Part shown: piece after piece, positions 1-8,915 of the stretch
How the letters are laid out: every line of letters begins with the position of its first letter
How positions within the stretch are numbered: the first letter of the stretch is position 1
DNA from: Paraglaciecola sp.
GTDB lineage: Bacteria > Pseudomonadota > Gammaproteobacteria > Enterobacterales > Alteromonadaceae
NCBI GenBank assembly: GCA_009993955.1
Contig: JAACSL010000007.1
Coordinates: 1-64,000 of the forward strand
Direction of reading: 5' to 3'
Length of the DNA: 64,000 nt
Notes under the pieces: generated by a model
Told to the model about the DNA's origin: nothing
Database searches by the model: none
Seen by the model: the letters and a program-made list of their open reading frames with translations, nothing else
Made by a program: the position numbers and the translations under genes

Positions 1-83
1 CAATAACAAACGCTTCTTGTGGACGTTTACTCGCTGGCTTCGCCAAAACGCTCGCAACCGCCACAAAAGCGAAACGTTATAGC
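1..83 (+). other. attC-like integron recombination site
   Basis: The stretch opens with TAACAAA (4-10) and closes with GTTATAG (76-82). Between them the arms CGCTTCTTGTGG and CCACAAAAGCG pair almost perfectly, the fold expected of an integron attC site. The closing box fits the GTTRRRY consensus only partly. It immediately precedes the DUF1801 gene, as a cassette boundary should. The left side is cut by the window start, so the full length is uncertain. Confidence 0.5.
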
Positions 84-183
84 GAATCACTATTTTTGTT
101 CCGTGCCAATTTTGGAAATGTTTTTCGTAATAAATTTAGATATCTTCACGGACTCGAAATATGGTCCATTTAGGAGGTCGGCT

Positions 184-519
184 TTGGCTTCATCTGTCGA
201 GGAATATATAAATTCACATAGCCCTGAAGTAAAAAAAATCCTTCAGGAAATTTTGCGTGTGTCAAAAGCAGCTGTACCAACTTCTCACGAAGTTATTAGT
301 TATAAAATGCCTGCATTAAAACAAGAAAAGTGTTTCTTCTATTTTGCAGCGTTCCAAAATCATATTGGTATATATCCACCTGTAAAAAATAACCAAATGC
401 TAATTGAAGAAATTAAACCTTTTGCAAACGAAAAAGGAAACCTTAAGTTTAAGTTGTCTGAACCAATCCCTTTTGAGTTAATCGCCCGTATTGCATTGTC
501 TTTATCATTACAGTATTAA
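184..519 (+). CDS. DUF1801 (YdhG-like) domain protein, integron cassette gene
   Basis: The 111-residue product shows the DUF1801 pattern: an N-terminal helix EEYINSHSPEV, then SHEVISYKMPALK and FAAFQNHIGIYPP. Family members are small soluble proteins, some described as iron chaperones (YdhG/frataxin-like), but no function can be assigned here. The frame stays open back to position 19, inside the attC site, so the long version is unlikely. I chose TTG at 184 because a perfect AGGAGG (172-177) lies six bases ahead of it and the domain begins there; ATG at 118 is the alternative. It lies between two attC-like sites, which is the arrangement of a mobile cassette gene. Confidence 0.7.
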   Translation: MASSVEEYINSHSPEVKKILQEILRVSKAAVPTSHEVISYKMPALKQEKCFFYFAAFQNHIGIYPPVKNNQMLIEEIKPFANEKGNLKFKLSEPIPFELIARIALSLSLQY

Positions 520-558
520 AAGCAAAATTCATGAGGTTTACTCGCATTTCAAAAAGTG

Positions 559-699
559 GTGTAACAAATCGTTGCAGCACCACTCCGGCACTTCGTGCCT
601 GCGTTGGACAGTTTTTAAGTCGCGGTTTTATGGTTTTGCTGCGCAAAAGTATTCCATAAAACCACAACTTAAAAACTGCCGCTGAACTCGGCGTTATGC
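559..699 (+). other. attC-like site with long imperfect stem
   Basis: Opens GTGTAAC (559-565) and ends GTTATGC (693-699), the latter a good attC R' box preceded by GCTGAACTCGGC, a form common in marine integron cassettes. The inside folds into a long stem: 609-620 pairs with 667-678 and 624-633 pairs with 654-663. Length of about 140 bp resembles Vibrio-type repeats. It separates the DUF1801 gene from the GNAT gene. No integrase gene is visible in the window. Confidence 0.7.
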
Positions 700-720
700 A
701 AATCATGTAGAAAGTTAATC

Positions 721-1026
721 ATGGAAATTAAAATTGAATTTAACGGCACAATCGAAGAGCAAGAAGTTGTTGATTTATATCGTTTAAACAACTGGTCTTC
801 TGCCGAGAAGCCGAATCAACTTCTACCCGCTTTAAGAAATTCACATACCTTAGTTACCGCAAGAATTTCAGGCTCTCTAGTTGGTATTGCTAATGCTACT
901 TACTACTTACAAAGACACCCACCCTTAGCTACTTACTTACAAAGACACCTACTACTTACAAAGACACCCACCCTTAGCTACTTACTTACAAAGACACCTA
1001 CTACTTACAAAGACACCCACCCTTAG
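721..1026 (+). pseudogene. GNAT acetyltransferase, truncated by repeat array
   Basis: Residues 1-60 look like the start of a small GNAT acetyltransferase: DLYRLNNWSSAEKP, then NSHTLVTARISGSLVGIANA. At about position 897 the reading frame runs into a tandem repeat and codes for low-complexity Tyr/Leu/Gln/Arg/His/Pro sequence, so the acetyl-CoA-binding half is missing. No continuation of the gene was found on the far side of the transposase. This was probably a cassette gene (it directly follows an attC site), now inactive. Confidence 0.75.
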
Positions 1027-1135
1027 CTGTTAAAATCTTAATTAATACTACTTACAAAGACACCCACCTTTAGCTGTTAAATCTTAATTAATACTACTTA
1101 CAAAGACACCCACCTTTAGCTGTTAAAATCTTAAT
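897..1135 (+). repeat. Tandem repeat array, seven copies of ACAAAGACACC
   Basis: ACAAAGACACC occurs at 909, 939, 958, 988, 1007, 1054 and 1100, always preceded by ACTT. Spacing alternates 30 and 19 bases (a 49-bp higher unit, twice), then 47 and 46 bases, where the unit also carries TTAGCTGTTAAA and TCTTAAT. A related ACCAAAGACACC lies at 2181-2192, just after the transposase gene. The array therefore flanks the Y1 transposase and probably contains its recognition ends, multiplied. It is not a CRISPR: the spacing is irregular and the intervening sequences repeat too. Confidence 0.85.
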
Positions 1136-1181
1136 CATGTACTACGCTTAAAGCACTTTAATCAACCACGGACGGTGATCT

Positions 1182-2162
1182 ATGCCTCAAGCACGTCTTA
1201 GCCAAATCAGTCTTATTGATACCCCTTATTACCATTGTGTTTCTCGCTGTGTGCGGCGCTCGTTTTTGTGCGGTATCGATAAATTCAGTGGTCAAAGTTA
1301 CGAACATCGCCGCGGTTGGGTGGCGTCGCGTTTGTTGTTTTTAGGCTCGGTGTTTGCCATTGATATTGCGGCCTATGCAGTAATGAGTAACCACACTCAT
1401 GTAGTGTTGTGTGTAGATAAAGCGCTTGCTGATAGCTGGTCGATGAATGAGGTTATAACTCGCTGGCACCAACTGCACAAAGGCACCTTGCTAACACAAA
1501 AGTATCTGCGTGGTGATGAGTTAAGTGCTGGAGAAAAGTTCACCTTGGACGAAACCGTTGAGGTGTACCGCCAACGTTTATACGACATCAGTTGGTTTAT
1601 GCGTAATCTCAATGAATATGTCGCCCGTGAGGCCAACAAAGAAGATGAGTGTACAGGCAGGTTCTGGGAAGGCAGATTCAAATCTCAAGCCCTGTTAGAT
1701 GAAAGTGCTGTGCTGGCCTGTATGGCCTATGTGGATTTAAACCCCATTCGCGCCAAGATGGAAACCACCCCAGAAACCTCCCAACACACCAGCATATTTC
1801 AGCGCATCGAGGCCATTAAAAACGCCGAACAACCCCATAGCCTAATGCGATTTGTTGGCAATCAAAGAGACAATATGCCTAAAGGCATTGCCTATAGCCT
1901 AATAGATTATTGTGAATTAGTAGATTGCACCGGCAGATGTATTCGTGAAGACAAAGCAGGGCATATTGACCACAGCCACAGTCCAATATTAGAACGCTTA
2001 GGCATTAACACTGAACAATGGCTCACCCTTACCACAGAGTTTGAACAGCACTTCTCCACCGCAGTAGGCAGTGAGCACATGCTGCAACAATTCAAAAGCC
2101 ATACACACCATCAACGAATACGCGGCATGGGCAAGGCAAAAGTACTGCTTAAACACACCTGA
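1182..2162 (+). CDS. Y1 (REP-associated / IS200-like) transposase
   Basis: This 326-residue protein belongs to the Y1 HUH single-strand transposase superfamily. Visible are the N-terminal YHCVSRC strand, the metal-binding HUH motif in SNHTHVVL (about residues 68-75), the helix with the candidate catalytic tyrosine in LNEYVAREAN, and the GRFWEGRFKSQALL and YVDLNPIRA segments typical of REP-associated tyrosine transposases. Such enzymes move or maintain short repeated palindromes as single-stranded DNA. The repeated ACAAAGACACC motif on both sides is a likely substrate. The protein is longer at its C-terminus (about 110 residues after NPIRA) than the minimal family. The gene appears intact. Confidence 0.85.
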   Translation: MPQARLSQISLIDTPYYHCVSRCVRRSFLCGIDKFSGQSYEHRRGWVASRLLFLGSVFAIDIAAYAVMSNHTHVVLCVDKALADSWSMNEVITRWHQLHKGTLLTQKYLRGDELSAGEKFTLDETVEVYRQRLYDISWFMRNLNEYVAREANKEDECTGRFWEGRFKSQALLDESAVLACMAYVDLNPIRAKMETTPETSQHTSIFQRIEAIKNAEQPHSLMRFVGNQRDNMPKGIAYSLIDYCELVDCTGRCIREDKAGHIDHSHSPILERLGINTEQWLTLTTEFEQHFSTAVGSEHMLQQFKSHTHHQRIRGMGKAKVLLKHT

Positions 2163-2518
2163 CACCGATCAAACCTCAAAACCAAAGACACCGACACGAG
2201 TTGGTAAATACAGCTGCCTGAGAATTGGCTAATCACTCAAAATCTAAGCAGAAACAAACCGCATCACTCAAAAATCAGCAGATAAGCCAATCTGAACTCT
2301 CTTAAGCACAATAAAATCAGCAAATAACTATTGTCTGCAAAATGCCAAAGGCGTAGTTTCTAACAATGGCTGTCTTTTTAAATTTTAAATTTAAACTACC
2401 TCTGTCTTCTCGCTCTGTTGTGTTTGTTATCTTAGTCGGAGATTGGTCGTCGTGCTCGGTTTTGTATTGCACCGAGATGCCAGATTTAAAGCGGTTTTAT
2501 CAACAGAAGGGGAATGAT
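2163..2518. other. Non-coding stretch after the transposase
   Basis: Holds the last copy of the AAAGACACC motif (2184-2192), an AT-rich self-complementary run near 2378-2398, and a short CTCGGT...ACCGAG hairpin at about 2455-2476. No convincing attC site, promoter or gene was seen; the open frame from 2366 probably begins upstream of the true start of the next gene. Confidence 0.4.
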
Positions 2519-3055
2519 ATGTTCTTACCTATATGGTTAATCGTTGCAGTGAGCCTCGCTTTTGCGCTACTCGCTATTTGGGCTTATCTCATGGCTATTG
2601 GGCGCAACCCACTTCCTTTCCCAGATCCTGGGTCCCGTATTTTCACTACACCTTCACCGGCGGCAAAAGAGGCTTTGGTTGCGCTTTTGGCTACTCATGG
2701 CATTAAAGAGCGGTTTGAAGCGAATAGCAGCGGTATTCTTCGTTCAATTATGTGGGATGGAACCATTATCAACCACAGTCCTCCAGATGTTCTTGAGAAG
2801 CTTGCAAATGCCTCAGCCTGTATTGGTGTGGTTGTTGATGATCCTGTGGTTAGTGCAAATGCCGCAGTTGAATTTTTGCGTTCTCGTGGTTTTGAGGCAG
2901 AAGTGGTATTGGATGTCGAGCCTGAACTACCGATTGCTTTTGTCGTGACTAACGCAACATCTGGCACGGCGCTGAATTTTCGTAAGCACATCATTCATCT
3001 ACCACGGCCACAATCTGTCAAGGCAAATAGCGGAGCAGAAGGGCGGAGCATTTAA
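2519..3055 (+). CDS. Unknown protein with one N-terminal membrane segment
   Basis: I do not recognise this 178-residue protein. The start at 2519 is preceded by AAGGGG about seven bases away, and the protein then opens with a membrane segment (about residues 4-28, LIVAVSLAFALLAIW). The rest is soluble, with alternating helices and strands (AAKEALVALLATHGI, PDVLEKLANASACIGVVVDD, AVEFLRSRGFEAEVVLDV) reminiscent of an alpha/beta fold. It sits among cassette remnants and could itself be a cassette gene, but no clear attC follows it. Function unknown. Confidence 0.6.
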   Translation: MFLPIWLIVAVSLAFALLAIWAYLMAIGRNPLPFPDPGSRIFTTPSPAAKEALVALLATHGIKERFEANSSGILRSIMWDGTIINHSPPDVLEKLANASACIGVVVDDPVVSANAAVEFLRSRGFEAEVVLDVEPELPIAFVVTNATSGTALNFRKHIIHLPRPQSVKANSGAEGRSI

Positions 3056-3113
3056 GGCGGAGCTATTTCACAGCGCTGTATATTTCAAATATTGTTCATC
3101 AGTGCGGTGTTAA

Positions 3114-3425
3114 GAAAAGGCTGCGCATTTAATAAGTGAACATTCCCTTTTTAAATCTTCGGTCAACGATCTTGCGCAGATCAAGGCGTATTATCTTGAG
3201 CAAGGTGTTCCTCATATAGGTACCTATTTCGTTTCAGTTATAGCGGGGCACGTTGAAACTCTCTCAAAACATCTTGATATGGGTCTTAAGGTTCCTGAGT
3301 GTAACGATGGATTAATCCTTGAACTAATACATGTCTCATTTCGTGTCGTGTATTTGCCAGAGGGTACATCAATAAAAGTTATAAGACTCTGGCGCGCTGA
3401 AAGAATCCTTCATTTACCCAAATAA
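3114..3425 (+). pseudogene. ParE/RelE-like toxin remnant without a start codon
   Basis: The frame 3114-3425 encodes a protein matching the ParE/RelE plasmid-stabilisation toxin family: NDLAQIKAYYLEQG, then VSVIAGHVETLSKH, LIHVSFRVVYL and the end VIRLWRAERILHLPK. No ATG, GTG or TTG occurs in frame between the upstream stop at 3111 and the conserved core, so normal translation is not expected. No antitoxin gene is adjacent. ParE toxins are frequent cassette cargo, and this one appears decayed or cut at its 5' end. The family call is firm; activity is doubtful. Confidence 0.7.
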
Positions 3426-3514
3426 GAGCAAAACAAGGCATTCAAATAGATGCCGTAATATTGTCACCTTTGCTGCAAAGAAACGCGGTAAAGCCGCTGA
3501 CAATACTTCATCAG

Positions 3515-5716
3515 TTACGGAAGCGGTAGGTGACTAGACAGAGAGGCCTGCATTGTTTGCTTTAGTTGCTGTCGAATACAACTCAATAAAATTTCTTTGT
3601 CGACGGGCTTTGATAACATCTCATTCATGCCTGCAGCCAAACAGTTTTCTCGGTCTTCTACAAAAGCGTTGGCGGTTAAGGCAACAATTGGCTTAGTGAA
3701 ATTCAATTCATTGCGTAACTTGATGGTGGCTGTGATGCCATCCATGACCGGCATTTGCATATCCATTAAAATTAACTGGTATTCTTCGGCGATAACGGCA
3801 TTTAATGCGTTTTTACCATTGGTGGCGACGGCGACACTGTAACCACTCATCTCAAGCATGGTTTTCACAATTTCTGCATTGATGTCATTGTCTTCAACCA
3901 CCAGAATTTTTTGATCATGGGTAATATCTGTTTTGCCCTCACCAAGGCGCAGATGAATATTTTTTAATTCGATTAAGTCGGCTTCTAACTGTTGTCTGTG
4001 CAGTGGTTTTGCATGTGTACGCCAGATTAAATTACGTATTTCTGGGGAACAATCGAGCTGCTCGATCATGGCCGAGACCAAAATAACATAGGGCAGGGGG
4101 TGCGTGCTGCTAGCTTGTAGCATCTCAAGCAAGGTCACACCATCTATTTTGGGCATGGATAGGTCTAACAACAATACGTTTATTTGGCTGATGTCGCTGG
4201 CGAAAAACGCCTCTGCACCATCAAACACTTGGGTTTTGTATCCCACACTGGCGGCGACATGTGCTAGGTACTCACGGCTGGTTTGCAAGTCATCAACGAT
4301 GCCACAGCATAATTCAACTGATTGGCTGATGCGTTCATCACGTTTGTGATCCAGTTCAATGGGCAAGGAAAAGGAAAAACTGCTGCCTTGTCTGGGTGCA
4401 CTGTCTACTTCTAGGGTACCGTGCATGAGATCAACAAGCTCTTTGCAGATCGCTAATCCCAAGCCGGTACCGCCATATAAACGCGAGGTGGATTGGTCAG
4501 CTTGTTCAAATTTATTAAAAATTTGCTCAAGATTTTGCTGCTCAATACCGATGCCACTGTCTTGCACCGTGGCTTTGAACCAGAGCTTTTTGTTTCTAAC
4601 GTGCACTCCAACACGCAGCATTATTTGCCCACTTGGCGTGAATTTAATCGCGTTACTTAGCAAGTTGTGCAGTATTTGCGCAAGCCGCGTTGGATCACCA
4701 AGCACATAGTCAGGTAAAGACGTGTCTTTTTCGCATTTAAAATCTAAGTTTTTCAGGCGACAGTTGGCGGCTTGCAAAGAACTGACATCATCAATTAGCT
4801 GCAGCAGGCTAAAGGAAATTGTCTCTATCCGCAGTTTGCCCGCTTCTATTTTTGATAGGTCGAGTAGGCCGTTGATCAAGGCCAGTAGTTGTTGACCCGA
4901 ACGTTTGGCTTTTCGCAGATATTCACCGCTTTTTTGCGGGTTATCCATGGCCAGTTCAATCATGCCAAACAAGCCATTCATTGGGGTGCGTAATTCGTGG
5001 CTCATATTGGCCAAAAATTCCGATTTTGCTTTATTTGCCGCTGTGGCTATTTGCTCAGCGCGTTTCGCTTCTGCTAACGTTTGATTGAGTGACAGCAGAG
5101 TTTGTTTAATTTTAATATCCATGGGGCGAAAAATGAGGAAAAACTCCAGCACCAGCAAGATCAAAGTGAAAATCCATAGCGCTGTTTCAATGGATTCGAC
5201 CTGTTTTACCCGGTCTGTTGCTGCTTGTTCATAAGCTTTTACGGCCTCGTTGAGATCAAATAACAAGGCGTCACTGTTTGCGATATTGAAGAGCTCGGGA
5301 ATAGGCTGGCAACTAGATACATCGTTTGCATAACTTGCAGCCCCTTGGCCATATTGCTTGATACGTTGGTCAAGCTGCCGAGCGCCAAAATACAATTCCG
5401 CAACAGAAGGGGGCAGGTTAGTCAGATTGGCAAGGTAGCCTTGGTTGTTGGTAAATTGTTCAATCACCTGCCTAAGTATGTCTCTTGAGGTTGCTGAATC
5501 TTTGTCGCAGGCAGCGAGCCGCGTGATATACAGGGCGATGCGTTGGGACAACATGCGTTGTTGCCCTGCAATATTGATGATTTTCGCATCACTCGACTGC
5601 ACATTTAATATGTATTTGAGGGTTAACGCCGAGGTGGTAACAGTTAAACCAATAAGTAACAAGGCAACAATATACCTGACTCGGATAGACAGCTTGGCAA
5701 AGGTGGTTAACTTCAT
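3515..5716 (-). CDS. Hybrid sensor histidine kinase with PilJ-type sensor and two receiver domains
   Basis: A 733-residue membrane sensor. Residues 13-35 and about 180-196 are membrane segments bracketing a periplasmic helical domain containing [19 protein letters not shown], the signature of the PilJ/NarX-like sensor. HisKA follows with His240 in [11 protein letters not shown]. The ATPase domain has the N box ([13 protein letters not shown]), DSGIGI and [10 protein letters not shown] first receiver-like domain (about 468-590, Asp518) lacks part of the usual acidic cluster but has VDD; the second (603-725) is canonical, with Asp652 in [10 protein letters not shown]. No phosphotransfer domain is present, so the phosphorelay partner must be elsewhere. 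The input signal is unknown. It stands alone, with no response regulator beside it. Confidence 0.88.
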   Translation of the reverse strand: MKLTTFAKLSIRVRYIVALLLIGLTVTTSALTLKYILNVQSSDAKIINIAGQQRMLSQRIALYITRLAACDKDSATSRDILRQVIEQFTNNQGYLANLTNLPPSVAELYFGARQLDQRIKQYGQGAASYANDVSSCQPIPELFNIANSDALLFDLNEAVKAYEQAATDRVKQVESIETALWIFTLILLVLEFFLIFRPMDIKIKQTLLSLNQTLAEAKRAEQIATAANKAKSEFLANMSHELRTPMNGLFGMIELAMDNPQKSGEYLRKAKRSGQQLLALINGLLDLSKIEAGKLRIETISFSLLQLIDDVSSLQAANCRLKNLDFKCEKDTSLPDYVLGDPTRLAQILHNLLSNAIKFTPSGQIMLRVGVHVRNKKLWFKATVQDSGIGIEQQNLEQIFNKFEQADQSTSRLYGGTGLGLAICKELVDLMHGTLEVDSAPRQGSSFSFSLPIELDHKRDERISQSVELCCGIVDDLQTSREYLAHVAASVGYKTQVFDGAEAFFASDISQINVLLLDLSMPKIDGVTLLEMLQASSTHPLPYVILVSAMIEQLDCSPEIRNLIWRTHAKPLHRQQLEADLIELKNIHLRLGEGKTDITHDQKILVVEDNDINAEIVKTMLEMSGYSVAVATNGKNALNAVIAEEYQLILMDMQMPVMDGITATIKLRNELNFTKPIVALTANAFVEDRENCLAAGMNEMLSKPVDKEILLSCIRQQLKQTMQASLSSHLPLP

Positions 5717-5994
5717 TTAAGCCCTACACTCACTGCCCATGTTTTCTCGCGGAATATTCTAGGCAACAATGATTCGCTATTAACATAACACTAAGTCTGA
5801 GGATAAAACATAGCTTGGCAGCAAAGCGAAGATTAACGTTTTAAACTGTAGAACTTGACGATGACACACACTCATCAGCAAACATAAAAGGCTTGTTCAA
5901 GGACGACTGATGGGCTATCACTACGACTTTATTATCCCTTTTGCCACTTTGGTTTATCGATATTGAGCAACTAGCTCTATAACTAAGGATTTAT

Positions 5995-6750
5995 ATGTAC
6001 CTGCGGCGTCCCTCTGTGTTGTTGTTTTTTGCTGGTTTCATTGGTGTGTTGTCCATGCTGCCTCTTATTCCCCAACTGCTTGCCTTGCAAACTGAACCCG
6101 CGCCCTTACCGGTGCCTGTCATACAACTGATTGGCGCTGTGCAATCTTCATTAATGTTAGCTGCCTTGGTATGGTTGGGCAGCAAGTGTGCACGCAAAGT
6201 TGGTTTAAAGGCCCCGATGTTTGAAGCGTTTTGTCAGCAACAGCCACTTTATCCAATTTTTCAAATGCAATGGTTTGCCGCGTTAATCGGCGGAATAGTA
6301 GGTGGTATTGGCCTGTTAGGTTTTTTTGCTTATATGCAGCCAAGTTTACCCTCTGATTTTTTGCGCGCTGCTGCCAATTTAAACCCAGCTTGGTATACCA
6401 AACTGTTGTATGGGGGTGTGACGGAAGAAGTGTTATTACGTTGGGGAGTAATGTCATGCATCGCTTGGTTAGTATGGCGTGTAACACAGGGTGGTAAAGG
6501 ACAATTACGGCCTTTGCATGTGCTGATTGCCGTGTGTTTTTCTGCTTTGTTATTTGGTGTCGGGCATTTACCGGTGGCCATGTCTTTGAGTCATGAACTT
6601 ACTGTGCCACTCTTGACTTACATTATTCTGGGTAACGCAGCCTTCGGTTTTATTGCTGGGTATTTATTTTGGCGATACGGGCTGGAGTGCGCCATCATGG
6701 CACATATGATAGCCCACATCACGATGCTGACATTGCAAGCTTTGGTCTGA
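5995..6750 (+). CDS. CPBP-family intramembrane metalloprotease
   Basis: A 251-residue polytopic membrane protein of the CPBP (CAAX/bacteriocin-processing) family. The family motifs are present: EEVLLRWG (EExxxR, about residues 142-147) and FGVGHLP with the later metal-ligand histidine, followed by an Asn in FGFIAGYLFWR and ECAIMAHMIAH near the end. Members cleave prenylated or small peptide substrates within the membrane; the substrate is not evident here. It is separated by 90 bp from the SOUL gene on the same strand, but no functional link can be shown. Confidence 0.85.
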   Translation: MYLRRPSVLLFFAGFIGVLSMLPLIPQLLALQTEPAPLPVPVIQLIGAVQSSLMLAALVWLGSKCARKVGLKAPMFEAFCQQQPLYPIFQMQWFAALIGGIVGGIGLLGFFAYMQPSLPSDFLRAAANLNPAWYTKLLYGGVTEEVLLRWGVMSCIAWLVWRVTQGGKGQLRPLHVLIAVCFSALLFGVGHLPVAMSLSHELTVPLLTYIILGNAAFGFIAGYLFWRYGLECAIMAHMIAHITMLTLQALV

Positions 6751-6839
6751 GCAGCCTAGGTTTAAATAGCTTAACTCGACGGTGATCAACTGCGATGGTG
6801 TAGACGTAACACCTTCTTTGGTTGACTCAGAGTTTTATT

Positions 6840-7463
6840 ATGCAAATGAAGAAATATGCATTTCTCATTGTTTTAGTGTTAGTCATAGGCAAGGTAATGG
6901 CAGTTGAAGAAGCAGAATATTCGGTGCTCATCAAGGATGACAACATTGAATTGCGGCAATATACAGCACACATTGTTGCTGAAACCCTGGTTTACGGCGA
7001 GTTTGAAAACGCGGGCGGCATGGCCTTTCGCCCCTTGTTTAACTATATCTCTGACCAAAATACCACTCGCCAAAACATCGCCATGACCGCCCCTGTGGCG
7101 CAACAAGCACAAGGTGAAAAAATAGCCATGACGGCACCCGTTGGGCAGAGAAAAGAGCGTGACGCTTGGGCGGTGAGTTTTATGATGCCTAGCAGTTACA
7201 GCATGGATACTTTGCCAGTGCCGCTCAACGCAGACGTGACACTACGGGAAGTGCCAGCTCAGCTGGTTGTGGCCCTCCGTTACAGTGGCTTATGGCGTGA
7301 CAGCACTTATCAGCAGCACAAAGACACGCTCAGCCAGTGGATAAAAGATCACAACCTGCTTATCGCGGGTGAAGCGATGTGGGCGCGTTATGATCCACCG
7401 TATATTCCATGGTTTATGCGCCGTAATGAGATCCTGATCCCAGTACTACGTGAAGAGCATTAG
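6840..7463 (+). CDS. SOUL-family haem-binding protein, secreted
   Basis: The 207-residue product starts with a signal peptide ([18 protein letters not shown]) and then shows the SOUL/HBP pattern: [26 protein letters not shown], two copies of IAMTAPV, and FMMPSSY. The family binds haem or other tetrapyrroles; exported bacterial members have no settled function. Start: ATG at 6840 is placed at the signal peptide; the frame is open from 6822. The gene overlaps the convergent transporter gene by four bases at its 3' end. Confidence 0.85.
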   Translation: MQMKKYAFLIVLVLVIGKVMAVEEAEYSVLIKDDNIELRQYTAHIVAETLVYGEFENAGGMAFRPLFNYISDQNTTRQNIAMTAPVAQQAQGEKIAMTAPVGQRKERDAWAVSFMMPSSYSMDTLPVPLNADVTLREVPAQLVVALRYSGLWRDSTYQQHKDTLSQWIKDHNLLIAGEAMWARYDPPYIPWFMRRNEILIPVLREEH

Positions 7464-8815
7464 GGTGATAGTTTTGCTTGGCGTTTTTCATGAGCTATTT
7501 CATGTTTTAAGGTCATGGCGATTAAAATAATCGACGCGATACAGCCCCCCACCAACAGTACAAAACCGCCATCCCAGCCGAAGTGATCAACGGTGTAACC
7601 AAGGGCAATGTTAGCGATAACCGCGCCACCTAAATAACCAAAAAGGCCGGTTAACCCTGCTGCGGTGCCCGCCGCTTTTTTGGGCACGAGTTCTAAGGCA
7701 AAAAGTCCAATTAACATCACCGGACCATAGATCAGAAAGCCGATAGCCATCAGTGCGGCAATATCAATACTCGGATTACCTGGCGGATTGAGCCAATAGA
7801 TCAAAACAGCAATTAATACCAATACCATGTATAAAATTCCGGCTGGTGCACGCCGCCCTTTAAACCAACGGTCGCTGATGTAACCGCAGAGTAATGTGCC
7901 GGGTATGCCGGCCCACTCGTAGAGAAAATAGGCCCAAGAACTTTTGTTGATGGAAAATGCTTTTGCCTCTGATAAGTAGGTTGGAGCCCAGTCTAACACC
8001 CCGTAACGGATCAAATAGACAAAGGCATTGGCCACCGCGATATACCACAACAATTTATTGTTAAGCACATAGGTGAGAAAAATTTGTTTGGCGCTTAACT
8101 CTTGCTCGTGGCTGGCATTGTAATCTTTTGGATAGTCCTGACGGTATTCTTCAATGGGCGGTAAACCCAAAGACTGAGGGGTATCACGCACGGTAAGCCA
8201 AATAAAACCTGCCACTAAGGTAGCCACACAGGCTGGTACATAAAAGGCACTGTGCCAATCGTTGAACCACGCCATGCCCAAGATAAACAGAGGGCCAATG
8301 AGCCCACCACCCACATTGTGGGCGACATTCCACACCGAAACAGTGGTACCGCGTTCATTACCCGAGTACCAATGCACCATGGTGCGACCACACGCTGGCC
8401 AGCCCATACCTTGTGCCCAGCCATTGAGAAACAGCAAAATAAAAATGGTACTGACACTTTGCATCGCCCAATCACTGAAACCAAAAATAAACATGATGCT
8501 GGCAGAGAGCAGTAAACCGGCCATCAAAAAGTAGCGGGGATTGGAGCGGTCAGAAACGCTGCCCATTAAGAATTTGCTTAATCCGTAAGCAATAGACACC
8601 GCCGACAAGGCAATACCAAGCTGGCCTTTGGTATAGCCATAGTCTTCAATAAGAAACGGCATCGCCAATGAAAAGTTTTTGCGCACCAAGTAATACGCGG
8701 CGTAACCGACAAAAATACCAACAAAAATCTGCCAGCGATGTTTTTTGTACGTGCTATCTATTGCGTCTTTTTCGAGTAAGGGAAGATGAGGGGCGGGCTT
8801 GAACAGTCCAAACAT
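7460..8815 (-). CDS. glpT: GlpT-type glycerol-3-phosphate / organophosphate:phosphate antiporter
   Basis: A 451-residue major facilitator protein, the same length as E. coli GlpT (452). It carries the family pattern [29 protein letters not shown] with the substrate-binding arginine region, the [17 protein letters not shown] loop, and [18 protein letters not shown]. Twelve membrane segments are expected. It would exchange external glycerol-3-phosphate for phosphate across the inner membrane. It follows puuD on the same strand after 100 bp containing an imperfect hairpin, so it is probably a separate transcription unit. OPA-family specificity can vary, so the exact substrate is inferred. Confidence 0.85.
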   Translation of the reverse strand: MFGLFKPAPHLPLLEKDAIDSTYKKHRWQIFVGIFVGYAAYYLVRKNFSLAMPFLIEDYGYTKGQLGIALSAVSIAYGLSKFLMGSVSDRSNPRYFLMAGLLLSASIMFIFGFSDWAMQSVSTIFILLFLNGWAQGMGWPACGRTMVHWYSGNERGTTVSVWNVAHNVGGGLIGPLFILGMAWFNDWHSAFYVPACVATLVAGFIWLTVRDTPQSLGLPPIEEYRQDYPKDYNASHEQELSAKQIFLTYVLNNKLLWYIAVANAFVYLIRYGVLDWAPTYLSEAKAFSINKSSWAYFLYEWAGIPGTLLCGYISDRWFKGRRAPAGILYMVLVLIAVLIYWLNPPGNPSIDIAALMAIGFLIYGPVMLIGLFALELVPKKAAGTAAGLTGLFGYLGGAVIANIALGYTVDHFGWDGGFVLLVGGCIASIILIAMTLKHEIAHEKRQAKLSP

Positions 8816-8841
8816 GGCAGCTACTTAGGGTGACGACGTTT

Positions 8842-8892
8842 GCCTGATTAGAGCAAACAAGCAGTGCTGTTGTCTAGTTTGTTCAATCAGGC
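8842..8892 (-). terminator. Imperfect hairpin between puuD and glpT
   Basis: GCCTGATT (8842-8849) pairs with AATCAGGC (8885-8892), and GAGCAAAC (8851-8858) pairs with GTTTGTTC (8877-8884) with one wobble, giving a stem of about 16 bp. It lies after the last gene of the purine operon. There is no clear T-run, so it may be a processing or pause structure rather than a true intrinsic terminator. Confidence 0.4.
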
Positions 8893-8915
8893 TCGCCTGT
8901 TTTACAGATTCGCGA

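Noticed and set aside
897-1135. Possible CRISPR array
   Set aside because: Repeat spacing alternates 30/19 then 47/46 bases, the intervening sequence is itself repeated, and no cas genes are near.
2562-2948. 128-codon plus-strand frame overlapping the unknown membrane-anchored gene
   Set aside because: Leu/Val/Trp-rich shadow in another phase; the 2519 frame has the better ribosome site and a plausible signal-anchor.
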